Assembly: GCA_016871315.1 (NCBI GenBank)
Contig: VFZE01000002.1
Span: forward strand, 230,569 to 294,568
Length of the DNA: 64,000 nucleotides
Direction of reading: 5' to 3'
Source of the DNA: Acidimicrobiia bacterium
GTDB lineage: Bacteria; Acidobacteriota; Terriglobia; Bryobacterales; Bryobacteraceae
Part shown: in pieces, positions 43,985 to 53,234 of the stretch
How the letters are laid out: the number at the start of each line of letters is the position of its first letter
How positions within the stretch are numbered: the first letter of the stretch is position 1
Notes under the pieces: model-generated
Told to the model about the DNA's origin: nothing
Seen by the model: the letters and a program-made list of their open reading frames with translations, nothing else
Databases searched by the model: none
Made by a program: the position numbers and the translations under genes

Positions 43985-44992
43985 TTACTCCGGCGGCTGT
44001 CTCGGTTCCGCCGCAGGCGCGGGCGGCTCCGGCGCGGCAGGAGCGGGAGGCGGTGGCAGGCAGGCCCCTGAACAAACCGTTTCCGAGATCGTCTGCGCAG
44101 CGCCCAGCGCGCCGGATTCCAGGTTGGCCCGGCGGACGCTGAAGGTTTCCACAACCGTGTTGTCCGCGCCGACCCGCTTTTCAATCACCTGCTGCTCGCG
44201 CAGCTGCGGGCCCGAGCGGTTGGCGTTCATCGTACGTCCGGGAATCACCGTGCCGTACACATCGACTACCTGAATCTCCGATCCGTCCGGGTTCTTGCTG
44301 GAACGGGCGACCCGCTGGCCGGTGAATTCCATTTTTCCCGTAACGGCGGCGTTGTACTCGGCAGTCGTCGTGATGGTCTGGCTGTCATGAACCTTGGTCT
44401 CGATGAGCTGGCGGGCGGCTTCCGTGAAACTCCCGTTGGTGTCGCGCCGCAGGACCGTGACGTCGGTATGCGACTGCTTTTCGTCTCCCATGACCACCTT
44501 GACGCTCATCTCGCTCACCTCCAGCGAGCCGTTGATGTTGGGCACCTCCACGCGCGTTTCGGCGCGCTCCACTTCGCCGGACTTGCTGACGGTCGTGGTG
44601 GCCCGCTCGCGCAGCGCGAACCGCCCGTTCAAATCCGCCTCATAAACGGACGTGCTTCGGTTCACCGTCCCGTCAGCGTTGTTGGTCTCCTCGATACGCA
44701 GCTTTTGCGGAGCACCAGGACGGCCATTGGCGTCATGCGGGCGAATGATCCGCTCCACCACGCGGCCTCCGGAATCCTGCGAGATCACTGTCTCCTCCAC
44801 GGTCTCCACCGGCACGTTGCGGCCGTTGATCGACTTGATCGTCTGTGCCTGGAACCCGCCTTGCGCCGTCGCGCTGCTCACCGCGACGCGGTTGCCGTTC
44901 AGGTCGTAGGAATAAGTGGAGTAGTTTCGGGCTTGCTCCTGCGGGGCGGCCATCACTCCGAACGCTGCGGCCAGTAGCAGATAGTACTTCAT
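43985..44992 (-). CDS. Secreted hypothetical protein with repetitive beta segments
   Basis: The 335-residue protein has a signal peptide (MKYYLLLAAAFGVMAAP) and a series of short repeats, about 40-45 residues, such as RVVERIIRPHDANGRPGAPQ, VNRSTSVYEADLNGRFALRE and VTVLRRDTNGSFTEAARQLI, in which a D-x-N-G turn recurs. The start (YSTYSYDLNGNRVAV) recalls YD-repeat proteins. The end is Pro/Ala-rich (PAPAAPEPPAPAAEP). It lies just after tadC on the same strand and may be transcribed with the Tad locus. The function is unknown. Confidence 0.7.
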   Translation of the reverse strand: MKYYLLLAAAFGVMAAPQEQARNYSTYSYDLNGNRVAVSSATAQGGFQAQTIKSINGRNVPVETVEETVISQDSGGRVVERIIRPHDANGRPGAPQKLRIEETNNADGTVNRSTSVYEADLNGRFALRERATTTVSKSGEVERAETRVEVPNINGSLEVSEMSVKVVMGDEKQSHTDVTVLRRDTNGSFTEAARQLIETKVHDSQTITTTAEYNAAVTGKMEFTGQRVARSSKNPDGSEIQVVDVYGTVIPGRTMNANRSGPQLREQQVIEKRVGADNTVVETFSVRRANLESGALGAAQTISETVCSGACLPPPPAPAAPEPPAPAAEPRQPPE

Positions 44993-45040
44993 GCTCCCAG
45001 CCTAAATCGGCCGGGGGGTGCCTGCAATAAGGGGAATCCC

Positions 45041-45979
45041 TTAGCGGCCCGCTCCGATTCCTCCTGCCAGGTTCCGGAATGCGCTCAGCATGCCCGGCAC
45101 CAGCGCGATCACAAACAGCGCCGGAAGTATGAACAGTACGATCGGGAACAGCATCTTGATGCCCGCTTTGCCGATCGCTGCTTCCCCGCGCAATCGGCGC
45201 CGCGTCCGCAGCGCCTCGGCGTAAACTTTCAGCGCCTGTGCCAGGCTCGTGCCGAACCGCTCACTCTGCACAATCATCGCCGATAGCGACTTGATGTCCT
45301 CAATACCAGTGCGCCTCACCAGTTGCTGAAACGCTTTCGAACGCTCCTGGCCCGCCTTTACCTGCATGACCACCGTGTAGAACTCGCTCGACAACTCGGG
45401 ATAAATATGTTGCATCTCCTCGGAGACGCGCATCAACGCCTGGTCCAGCGCCAGTCCCGTGCCCAGCACGATCCCGAGCAGGTCAATCGTGTCAGGCAGC
45501 GCTTCCTGCAAGCGGCGCTTGTAGCGCGCCACAAGCCGGTAGAGAATCTGCCGCGGCAGCAGCCAGCCCAGGATGAACGCCGCCGCCAGTCCGGCGATCT
45601 TCTTCGCGACTTCATTCTCCCATTGCAGCCACAGCATGCCGCCCATCATCGCCAGCAGAAAAAGCACGTTGCCCACCGAATAGAGCGCGATGTAGGCGCG
45701 ATTCCGGACCCCGGCGGCTTGCAGTTCCTTTTCCGTATCACGCAGCCAGTCCTCGCCTCCAGGCACCAGGCTGATCAGGAACATCAGGCTGTTCAGCACG
45801 CCTCCTCTCGCGCGCCGGCGCCGGCTTCGCACCTGTCCGCCCGTGGTGTTGGCTTGCAGCTCCTCCAGCCGGTCCTCCAGCGGATTCTCGGGATCGGAGA
45901 ACAGGTGGAACCCGGACCACAGGATCGCCACCAGCGTGGCGAAGGCGGCGATAAAAAAGAGCGCGGCAAGCAGTGTCAT
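45041..45979 (-). CDS. tadC: Tad pilus inner-membrane platform protein TadC
   Basis: This 312-residue protein has the T2SSF domain typical of the Tad/GSPII family, with helices near 1-22, 100-145 and the C-terminal pair (MLFPIVLFILPALFVIALVP). Conserved parts are LPDTIDLLGIVLGTGLALDQ and IEDIKSLSAMIVQSERFGT. It forms the inner-membrane platform with TadB and is driven by CpaF. It lies 6 bases after TadB. Confidence 0.9.
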   Translation of the reverse strand: MTLLAALFFIAAFATLVAILWSGFHLFSDPENPLEDRLEELQANTTGGQVRSRRRRARGGVLNSLMFLISLVPGGEDWLRDTEKELQAAGVRNRAYIALYSVGNVLFLLAMMGGMLWLQWENEVAKKIAGLAAAFILGWLLPRQILYRLVARYKRRLQEALPDTIDLLGIVLGTGLALDQALMRVSEEMQHIYPELSSEFYTVVMQVKAGQERSKAFQQLVRRTGIEDIKSLSAMIVQSERFGTSLAQALKVYAEALRTRRRLRGEAAIGKAGIKMLFPIVLFILPALFVIALVPGMLSAFRNLAGGIGAGR

Positions 45980-45985
45980 GGCGTT

Positions 45986-46957
45986 CTAAAACTTCGGGTT
46001 CGCAATCTTGCGAATGATCAAAATGCCGACGATTTCCGAGATCACGGCATAGGTGAAGAACTTGCTCCCGGTCTCGTCCGTGTAGAGCAGTTCAATGTAT
46101 TCTGGCTTGACGATCCAAAACCCAAGCCCGACCACGATCGGCAGCGCACAGAGCAGCGCGGCCGAATAGCGCTGCTGCGCGGTGTGCGCCTTCATCTTCG
46201 CCGCCATGTTCAGCCGCTCGCGGACCAGGATGGACAGGTTTTCCAGCACCTCCACCATGTTCGCCCCGGTCTGGCGTTGCAGGATCAGGCCCGTGATGAA
46301 GAACTTCAGGTCGATGAGCGGCACCCGGGCGCCCAGGTTGTGCAGCGCGGCGTCGATCTGCGAGCCAAGCGCCAGTTCTTCATTCACCTTCTTGAACTCC
46401 ATCCGCACCGGATCCGCCGACTCCTGCGCGATCGTCTCCAGCCCGCTGTGGATCGTATGGCCGGCCTTCATCGAACGGTTGAACAGATCGATGGCATCGG
46501 GGAACAGCTCCTCAAACCGCGCCAGCCGTTTGGTTCGCTTGAAGGAAATATAGGCAATCGGCAACGCGCCCGCTCCCACTGCCATCAGCAGACGCAGCAG
46601 AATCAGCGACAGCCCGAACAAACCAAGCAGAAAATAAGTGACCACCGCCAGGACAACTGACAGGGCAAACACGTCGGCCGCTTTGTATTTCAGGTCCGCC
46701 TGATCGATCAACTCCTGCAACCGCCGCAACAGTCCGATCCAGCCGGCGATGTCGCCCAGGAAACTGAACTTGCTTCCCGCTTCCGAGCGGATCAGATCGG
46801 AGCCCGTCCGCACCCGCGTGCCGGTGCGCGCGCGCAGCTCGCGCAGCCGGTTGGCCACGTTCTGCGCCTCCTGCTGCTGCGGCACCATCCAGGCATAGTA
46901 GGCCGCCGCCATCAGGGCGCCGGTGAAGATCAGGGCGGAGATCAGGACAAAGGTCAT
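45986..46957 (-). CDS. tadB: Tad pilus inner-membrane platform protein TadB
   Basis: The 323-residue protein has N-terminal and central helices and a T2SSF domain (LFPDAIDLFNRSMKAGHTIH, LKFFITGLILQRQTGANMVE). The start at ATG 46957 (MTFVLISALIFTGALM) is supported by the one-base overlap with the cpaF stop (TGATG); the longer frame upstream lies inside cpaF. It works as the partner of TadC in the pilus assembly platform. Confidence 0.9.
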   Translation of the reverse strand: MTFVLISALIFTGALMAAAYYAWMVPQQQEAQNVANRLRELRARTGTRVRTGSDLIRSEAGSKFSFLGDIAGWIGLLRRLQELIDQADLKYKAADVFALSVVLAVVTYFLLGLFGLSLILLRLLMAVGAGALPIAYISFKRTKRLARFEELFPDAIDLFNRSMKAGHTIHSGLETIAQESADPVRMEFKKVNEELALGSQIDAALHNLGARVPLIDLKFFITGLILQRQTGANMVEVLENLSILVRERLNMAAKMKAHTAQQRYSAALLCALPIVVGLGFWIVKPEYIELLYTDETGSKFFTYAVISEIVGILIIRKIANPKF

Positions 46958-48273
46958 CAGCGTTCCTTCAGCTGCACTTCCTCCTGAAAGATGCTCGGCG
47001 AAAGATGAATCCCGTAGGCCTTCAGACGCGCCATGCAAACCGGCTTGTAGCCCGTGGCCCGGAATCGGCCCGTGACGCGCCCGCGCTGGTTGATGCCTTC
47101 CCGCTCCAGCACGAAGATGTCCTCCATGATCACCTTCTCATTCACCACGTCCACCACCTCGCAGATGCTGGTCACCTTCCTCGTACCATCGGTCAGCCGG
47201 TTGATGTGGATCACCACGTTGATCGCCGAGGCCAGCATCTGGCGGATTACATGATCCGGCACGTGCTGGCTCGCCATCATCACCATCGTCTCCAGCCGCG
47301 TGAACGCGTCTCGCGGGGCGTTGGCGTGAACCGTGGTCATTGATCCGTCGTGGCCCGTGTTCATCGCCTGCATCATGTCGAAGGCTTCCGAGCCGCGGCA
47401 CTCGCCGATCACAATCCGGTCCGGCCGCATACGCAGGGCGTTGATCACCAGGTCGCGCTGGCTGATCGCCCCCGCGCCTTCAATGTTCATCGGACGCGTC
47501 TCCAGCCGCACGATGTGCGACTGCTGCATCTGCAACTCGGCCGTGTCCTCGATGGTGACGATGCGTTCCTCTTCCGGGATGAAGCGCGACAGCGTGTTCA
47601 GCATCGTCGTCTTACCCGAGCCGGATCCGCCCGATACCACCATGTTCAACCGCGCCTCCACGCAGCCGCTCAAGAAGTCCAGCATCCCGGAGCTCAGCGT
47701 TTCGTTCTTCAGCAGGTCTTCGGTGGACAGCAGTTTCCGCCCGAAGCGCCGGATCGACATCACCGGCCCGATCAGGCTCAGCGGCGGAATCACGGCGCAC
47801 ATACGCGAACCATCGGCCAGCCGCGCGTCGACGATCGGCGAAGAGTCGTCAATGCGCCGGCCGATCGCCGATACGATGCGGTCAATCACCATCCTTACGT
47901 GCGCCTGATCCTTGAACCGGATATTGGTTTCCACCACCTGTCCGCCTCGCTCCACGTAGACGTTGTCGAAGCCATTCACCATGATGTCGCTGATCGTCGG
48001 GTCCTTCATCAGCGGCTCCAGCGGTCCCAGTCCGAAGACCTCATCCAGGATCTCCTCGAGCAGGCGCTCCCGCTCGTTCATCGTCATCGGGATGCCTTCT
48101 TCGGCGATCAGCTTTTCCAGCACATTCCCGATCTGGTCCCGCACGCCTTCCTTGTTCAACGCCCGCAACTGGTCGGCGGTGAGTGAATTCAACAGACGCG
48201 TATGGATCTGCGTCTTGATGGCGAACCAGCGGTCGGCGCCCGACCCTGGCCTCGCGATTGTGCGGCTACCCAT
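46957..48273 (-). CDS. cpaF: Tad pilus assembly ATPase CpaF/TadA
   Basis: This 438-residue secretion ATPase powers pilus assembly. Walker A is GGSGSGKT at 215-222, with the Asp box and Walker B (RMRPDRIVIGECRGSEAFDM) and His-box (GHDGSMTTVHANAP) downstream. The N-terminal part (LLEEILDEVFGLGPLEPLM, DPTISDIMVNG) is typical of the CpaF branch. It is hexameric in other systems. Cells with only one such ATPase may use it for both extension and retraction, as known for Caulobacter. Confidence 0.95.
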   Translation of the reverse strand: MGSRTIARPGSGADRWFAIKTQIHTRLLNSLTADQLRALNKEGVRDQIGNVLEKLIAEEGIPMTMNERERLLEEILDEVFGLGPLEPLMKDPTISDIMVNGFDNVYVERGGQVVETNIRFKDQAHVRMVIDRIVSAIGRRIDDSSPIVDARLADGSRMCAVIPPLSLIGPVMSIRRFGRKLLSTEDLLKNETLSSGMLDFLSGCVEARLNMVVSGGSGSGKTTMLNTLSRFIPEEERIVTIEDTAELQMQQSHIVRLETRPMNIEGAGAISQRDLVINALRMRPDRIVIGECRGSEAFDMMQAMNTGHDGSMTTVHANAPRDAFTRLETMVMMASQHVPDHVIRQMLASAINVVIHINRLTDGTRKVTSICEVVDVVNEKVIMEDIFVLEREGINQRGRVTGRFRATGYKPVCMARLKAYGIHLSPSIFQEEVQLKER

Positions 48274-48294
48274 TCCTCAATGACTCCTTCAATC

Positions 48295-49467
48295 TCATGC
48301 CGATTTCGCCACCGCAGGCTTGCCCCCCGTGGCTTTGTCCACAAAGGACCGGAACACGCGGTCCAGCTCCGGAGCCGCCTGGCGGTCGGCGACGAATGGA
48401 CGCCCCTTGTTGATCGCCGCAACTACCGCCGGCGACGGCGGGATGCCGAAAAAGACCGGCTGGTTCAGCGTCTGCTGGATCTGTTCCAGGCTCGCGTACT
48501 GCGCCGATGGCTTCTTCAGGTAGTGGTTGATGAGGATCTTGATCTGATCCTGCTGGAAGCCCATCCGCATCAGGTGCGCCATGTAGCGCTGCGCGTTGCG
48601 GATCGAGGCGAACTCCTGGTCGAGAACCATGAAGATCATGGTCGAGATTTGCAGCGCCCCCATTACTACTTCATCTAATATGTTGCGGCCGGCGTCGATC
48701 ACCACCCAGTCATACTTCTCCACCAGAAAGTTGCCGAAGTCACGCAGCATCGGCTCGGAGAAACGCCCGTGTTGCTCCAGTGATTCCGGCGGACCCACCA
48801 AAAAGAAACCCAGTGGATCCCGCAGCACGAACCCTTCAAACAGCGCCTGGTCCATGCGCGAGAGGTTCTCGCCCACTTCCAGCAGCGTGTATTGCGCCGA
48901 TGCCCCCAGCTGCATCGCCGTGTCGCAGGCCGTCCAGTCCAGATCCATCAGCACGCAGTTCTGCTTGCGCTGCGCCAGCACGCTGGCGAAATTCACGGCC
49001 AGCGTCGTCGTGCCCACGCCGCCTTTGGCGCCCAGAAACGTGTAGACCTTGCCGAGCCGGCTGCTTGTCGTCCCTGCCCGCTTGGGTGCTTTCTCCAGCC
49101 GTGCCATCGCATCGCGGAACTCCAGCCTCTTCACCGGCTGCACCATGAAATCATTCGCCCCCGCCCGCACGGCGTTGATCACCGTCTCCCCGTCGGCATG
49201 ATAGTTGGACGCGATCACGTAGAGGTCCGGAACGGCCTGTTTCACCTTCTCCAGCGACTTGAAGCCGCCGTCGGGGTCCGAGGCCAGGTCCAGCACCAGG
49301 CCCGCCTCCGGATGACGCTCCAGATCCTGCAGCACCCGGATGTAGAGGTTGGAGCTGACCTCGGGATATTCGGCCACCAGTTTCGAGTTGGGCACGTTCA
49401 CCAGGTTCTCGCGGATCATTTCGCGGAAATGGTCGTCGTTGGATGCCACCATCAATGCAATCGGCAT
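48295..49467 (-). CDS. cpaE: CpaE/TadZ-like pilus localisation ATPase
   Basis: The 390-residue protein has a receiver-like N-terminal domain (LVLDLASDPDGGFKSLEKV; atypical, since no clear phospho-acceptor pocket is certain) and a MinD/ParA-type ATPase with deviant Walker A KGGVGTTT at 148-155 and DWVVIDAGRNILDEVVMGAL. Such proteins place the Tad machinery in the cell. I start at ATG 49467, with a GA-rich site upstream, since the longer frame continues into the previous gene. Confidence 0.88.
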   Translation of the reverse strand: MPIALMVASNDDHFREMIRENLVNVPNSKLVAEYPEVSSNLYIRVLQDLERHPEAGLVLDLASDPDGGFKSLEKVKQAVPDLYVIASNYHADGETVINAVRAGANDFMVQPVKRLEFRDAMARLEKAPKRAGTTSSRLGKVYTFLGAKGGVGTTTLAVNFASVLAQRKQNCVLMDLDWTACDTAMQLGASAQYTLLEVGENLSRMDQALFEGFVLRDPLGFFLVGPPESLEQHGRFSEPMLRDFGNFLVEKYDWVVIDAGRNILDEVVMGALQISTMIFMVLDQEFASIRNAQRYMAHLMRMGFQQDQIKILINHYLKKPSAQYASLEQIQQTLNQPVFFGIPPSPAVVAAINKGRPFVADRQAAPELDRVFRSFVDKATGGKPAVAKSA

Positions 49468-49510
49468 AATCTCTCTTTCCCGGCGCCCGGCGCTTTTCCG
49501 CTGCCGGCGC

Positions 49511-50023
49511 TTAAGGCAAACACTCCTCTGAATCGGCGCTGCACCCGGCGCTTTCAATCGGCAGGGTGGTCTGAAAATCGGGCATGGTCACCGGAGGCAG
49601 ACCAAGATAACTCAAGAAGGCCGTGAACTGATAGTTCACGATCCGCACCCGTACGCTGTCGGGAACGCACTCGCGGCTGCACTCGGCGCCGTCGCAGCTG
49701 AACTCCTCCAGTTCGCCCGATTCCGCATTGCGGCCAAAATACGTCACCTCGATCTCCGCCTGACCGTCGCGGAACCGCTGCCGGTCAAACATGATCGGCG
49801 TGTTCTCCCTCATGTAGCTCACCACGTTCGCTCCGCCGCCCTGGTAGCAGTGCGTCGCCGCGTAGCGCGCTCCTTCCCGTGTGTAGTCGACGGCGCTATT
49901 CCATACCCAGAGCAACTGCCCCGTGAAGATGAGCATGGAGGTGATCGGCAGAATCACCCCGGCGAACACCATCGCGTACTCCACCGTCGCCGCGCCGCTT
50001 CTCTGTTCTTCTGCGCGCCGCAT
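49511..50023 (-). CDS. TadE-like minor pilin/pseudopilin
   Basis: The 170-residue protein begins MRRAEEQRSGAATVEYAMVF, with the TadE Glu and a hydrophobic helix (VFAGVILPITSMLIF), followed by a soluble part. GGAGGT lies 7 bases before ATG 50023. The soluble part holds a Cys cluster, FSCDGAECSRECVPDS, and again Cys near the C-terminus (AGCSADSEECLP), which suggests disulfides or metal binding. It is a paralogue of the next protein. Confidence 0.8.
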   Translation of the reverse strand: MRRAEEQRSGAATVEYAMVFAGVILPITSMLIFTGQLLWVWNSAVDYTREGARYAATHCYQGGGANVVSYMRENTPIMFDRQRFRDGQAEIEVTYFGRNAESGELEEFSCDGAECSRECVPDSVRVRIVNYQFTAFLSYLGLPPVTMPDFQTTLPIESAGCSADSEECLP

Positions 50024-50024
50024 C

Positions 50025-50522
50025 TCAGGTACCTCCATATGGCACGCGCACCACCGGGCGCAGCGGAATCGGGTCGCCCAGCAGCCGTGGAATATTCAGC
50101 TGGATCGGATAGCCGTCCGGGATTCTCACCACAATGTAGTCCGGCGGCAGCCCGCCTTGCGCGGCGTCGCACCCGGTATCGGAGCATTCGCACTCTTCCA
50201 GTTCTTCCGATTCCGGGTTCCGCCGCTCGATGCGGATCTCGATCATATCCGGCTGGAGCCCCGGCAGAATCAACTCGTCGTTCTCGCCCGGTCCGCCGCG
50301 CAACGCGTAGTTGATGGCGGCCTGCACCCGCTCATCGTCTTCCGAGCACAGGTTCATCGCCTGCTGCGTCCCGACAAATCGCCCGAGCGTGTAGAGTATC
50401 TTGTGAACCGTGTAGTAGGTGTAGGAAACCCGCGCCAGCTCCAGCATCCCGAACAGGAACATCATCAGGATCGGCACCCACAGCGCTGCCTCCACCATCG
50501 ACGATCCGCGGCGGCTTCTCAT
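50025..50522 (-). CDS. TadE/TadF-like minor pilin/pseudopilin
   Basis: The 165-residue protein begins MRSRRGSSMVEAALWVPILM, with the TadE Glu and one helix (MMFLFGMLELARVSYTYY). The soluble part has LEECECSDTGCDAAQ, a Cys cluster like that of its neighbour. ATG 50522 overlaps the stop of the TadG-like gene (ATGA). Members of this family are processed like prepilins and act in pilus biogenesis. Confidence 0.8.
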   Translation of the reverse strand: MRSRRGSSMVEAALWVPILMMFLFGMLELARVSYTYYTVHKILYTLGRFVGTQQAMNLCSEDDERVQAAINYALRGGPGENDELILPGLQPDMIEIRIERRNPESEELEECECSDTGCDAAQGGLPPDYIVVRIPDGYPIQLNIPRLLGDPIPLRPVVRVPYGGT

Positions 50523-51847
50523 CGATGAAGCACCACCTTCCCCGGACCAGTCGTGACAGTGCACCCGGAAAAGCGTCCCTGACGCAGCGGCACAGTGCTG
50601 CCGATATAGGTGACCAGGAACCGGCCATTCTCATCGTTCGGATTGAGATTGGTCGTGTTGGGCTGGGGTTGAAGCAGAAACTGCCGCAGCCCGAGCACGG
50701 TCATCGCCTGCGGATCCGTCAGTTCCAGAACGATGGGAATCGTCAGCACGCGCCGCCGGTTCCCCGTGTAGGCCTCATAGGTCTCCACGTTCTCCACATT
50801 GGAATCCGGAGCATATGGAGCAGCGGCGGCTGCCACTTCGGCGATATTCTCACAGGCCGCGAGCAGTCCCGATTCCAAACGCATCCCCAGGCCGCACAGC
50901 AGCGACTGAATCTGAGTAGGAACCCGGTTCATGTTGCATGGTAGGGCCGCGGCGCTGGCCCAGATTCCTTCCACTGCGTTCACGGTGAGGCAGCTCACCG
51001 CCTCGTTCGTGGTTGCGGGCAAACCGCCCGCGCCGATGCGGAATGTCTGCGTCGCTTCATCGGGAAACAGCTCGGCTTCCTCGTTCAGCCGGTTGATCAG
51101 CAGGAAGGGCAAACGCTGGATGCTACCCGGCAATGGCTGCGGTATTGGCAGCGCGCTGCACTGATAACCGAGCGTGTACAGAGTTCCCGGGACGAATCCG
51201 AACTCGGTGTCGTCGCCCGGATCCAGCGCCGCCACCGCAATCGGCGCCACATCGCCGCACGCGGTGCACAGCGGCGCGCTATGACCCGCCACCGCCTCCA
51301 CCAGCACCGGCGTTCTGCGGTCCAGCCCCAGCGAGAGAAAACTCCAGAACAGCAGCGGCGCGTCGGACTGGATGCGGATACGCACATGGCGCGCCAGCGT
51401 GCCGCCTCCGGCTTCTCCTCCTCCTCCATCTCCTGTCCCCGTAGCCGCTTCCACCGTCTCAAAAAACGCCGCCTCCTGAATCTCGCTGTTCAGATTGCCC
51501 GTGGCTTCTCCGATCGGGCGGCCGCCGTAGTCGTAGCGGTTGGCGAATCCACCCCCCTCGCGCGCGGCAAGCTGCGCCGCCGCCTGCGCGTCGTCAAGCG
51601 ATGCATCCGTGCCGGCCAGCTGCGCCGCGGCGGCTAAAGCAATGGAGTTGGCCGCGGTCTTCAGCTCGCCGCGGATCATGTAGATGCGTCCCAGGTCCAC
51701 CGCGAACCCCATCAGCCCGAACACCACCGGAACCAGGATCACCAGCATCTGGAATGCAGTGGCGCCACTCCGCCGCCTCGACACACCTGTACCGCGCGGC
51801 TCGGGCCTCCGCGATGACTTGCGCCTACTTGGGATCCTGATGACCAC
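50519..51847 (-). CDS. TadG-like pilus assembly protein
   Basis: This 442-residue protein has an N-terminal membrane segment (AFQMLVILVPVVFGLMGFAV), then the conserved DLGRIYMIRGELKTAANSIALAAA split over TadG-type proteins (Asp, Arg and the ANS-AA pattern), and a long outer part. No von Willebrand A motif is clear. It starts with GTG 51847, with AGGA upstream, and overlaps the end of cpaC by 23 bases. In other species TadG anchors the pilus or the outer-membrane complex. Confidence 0.75.
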   Translation of the reverse strand: MVIRIPSRRKSSRRPEPRGTGVSRRRSGATAFQMLVILVPVVFGLMGFAVDLGRIYMIRGELKTAANSIALAAAAQLAGTDASLDDAQAAAQLAAREGGGFANRYDYGGRPIGEATGNLNSEIQEAAFFETVEAATGTGDGGGGEAGGGTLARHVRIRIQSDAPLLFWSFLSLGLDRRTPVLVEAVAGHSAPLCTACGDVAPIAVAALDPGDDTEFGFVPGTLYTLGYQCSALPIPQPLPGSIQRLPFLLINRLNEEAELFPDEATQTFRIGAGGLPATTNEAVSCLTVNAVEGIWASAAALPCNMNRVPTQIQSLLCGLGMRLESGLLAACENIAEVAAAAAPYAPDSNVENVETYEAYTGNRRRVLTIPIVLELTDPQAMTVLGLRQFLLQPQPNTTNLNPNDENGRFLVTYIGSTVPLRQGRFSGCTVTTGPGKVVLHR

Positions 51848-53234
51848 GCGGTCCTACAAACTCGGGTTTCTTCTCCTGCTTCGGCTCGCTCTTTTTCTCT
51901 TTCTTCTGCTTCTTGGCCTCTTCGATCTCGGCAATGGTGGGCAGATAGGCCTCAAGTGTGTCCGGCAGCTTCACCTCCTCGCCCGGCGGCAGCGGCTTCA
52001 CGAACCGCGGCGTCACCACCACCAGCAATTCATCGTTCGATTTCCGCGTCACGCGGCTGCGGAACAAGTGCCCGATGATCGGAATATCACCGATGCCGCG
52101 CACGCGTGTCAGCGTCTGGATCACGCGGTTGTCGATCAGCCCCGCGATGGCAAAGCTCTCTCCATCCTTGAGAATCACCTCCGTCGACGCGCGCCGCGTC
52201 GCCACCGCCGGAATCAGGAATCCCTGCAGCGTAACCGCGTTGGTGAAATCCAGCGCGCTCACCTCCGGAGCCACTTTCAAGTGAATCCCTCCATGCGTGG
52301 TGACCGTGGGCGTGAACCCTAGCCCCACGCCGAACTGCCGGAACTGCACCGTCACCACCGGCGAGTTGGCGCCGCCCGTTGTCGTCGCCTGAATCGTGGG
52401 GAAGGGAAACTCACCGCCCGCCAGGAAGTTGGCCTCCTTGCCCTCGATCACGATCAGATTCGGCTCCGCCAGCATCTGAAGCAGGTTGCGGCTTTGCAGC
52501 GCCTTGATCGTCGCGCCGATATTCAGATCCGGACGGAAGACGAAGATGTTCAGCAGATCCGCGAAGTTCACGTTGGTCGAAGAGAGTTCCCCCCGCTGGA
52601 ACTGAAGCTGCGAAAAGCGCGGTGCCTGGAACTGTTGAGTGGTGGCCGTGCCCAGCACCTTGTCATTGCGGCTGAAATAGTTGAATCCCAGCTCGCTCAA
52701 CCCGACGCGGTCCACCGTGGCGAATTTCACCTGCAGCAAAATCTGGCGCGGCTCCGGGTCCGGCGGAAGCTGGATGAGGTTGACCACTTTCTTTGCATGC
52801 GTGGAAGCCAGCGCCTCGGCGCGGCGCGCCTCGTCCGCGTTTTTCACCGCACCGGTCAGCACCAGCGTCTCTTCATTCCCGGAAAGGCTGACGCCGCTGT
52901 CGCCCAGACTGTCGGCCATCTCTTTCTTCAGGTTTTCAAAGCCGGTCGTGTCGGCGACAACATTGACATTGAACCGCGCGGGAATGGCGCCTGTCTCCCA
53001 CACCACAATGGTTGCCTTCCCCACGCCTTTGGCGTTCACCATCACCTCGCGCGGACTCACGACTACCGCATCAGCGATTTTGGGTTCCGATACCGCCACG
53101 CGAAGGATGTCGTTATGGAATTGGACCAACTCGCCCCGGCCCAGCGTCAAGGGCAAATCGCGCGGAGGAGCCGTCTGCGGCAGAACAACTGCCGGCATCA
53201 GCAAGAGAAAAAGGACGGAAAAGTAGCGGCTCAT
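51825..53234 (-). CDS. cpaC: Tad pilus outer-membrane secretin CpaC/RcpA
   Basis: The 469-residue protein has a signal peptide (FSVLFLLLMPAVVLPQ), a pilus N-domain (LPLTLGRGELVQFHNDILRV), a BON-like part (LGDSGVSLSGNEETLVLTGA), and the secretin core from about 240 (VQFRQFGVGLGFTPTVTTHG, VPRIRGIGDIPIIGHLF-like segment). The last 35 residues are Lys/Glu-rich, which is unusual. The ATG overlaps the cpaB stop (ATGA). It forms the outer-membrane pore for the pilus. Confidence 0.9.
   Translation of the reverse strand: MSRYFSVLFLLLMPAVVLPQTAPPRDLPLTLGRGELVQFHNDILRVAVSEPKIADAVVVSPREVMVNAKGVGKATIVVWETGAIPARFNVNVVADTTGFENLKKEMADSLGDSGVSLSGNEETLVLTGAVKNADEARRAEALASTHAKKVVNLIQLPPDPEPRQILLQVKFATVDRVGLSELGFNYFSRNDKVLGTATTQQFQAPRFSQLQFQRGELSSTNVNFADLLNIFVFRPDLNIGATIKALQSRNLLQMLAEPNLIVIEGKEANFLAGGEFPFPTIQATTTGGANSPVVTVQFRQFGVGLGFTPTVTTHGGIHLKVAPEVSALDFTNAVTLQGFLIPAVATRRASTEVILKDGESFAIAGLIDNRVIQTLTRVRGIGDIPIIGHLFRSRVTRKSNDELLVVVTPRFVKPLPPGEEVKLPDTLEAYLPTIAEIEEAKKQKKEKKSEPKQEKKPEFVGPRGHQDPK

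Noticed and set aside
45323..46660. Open frame of 445 codons on the plus strand
   Set aside because: Antisense to tadC and tadB; rich in Gln, His and Arg, with no membrane or domain pattern.
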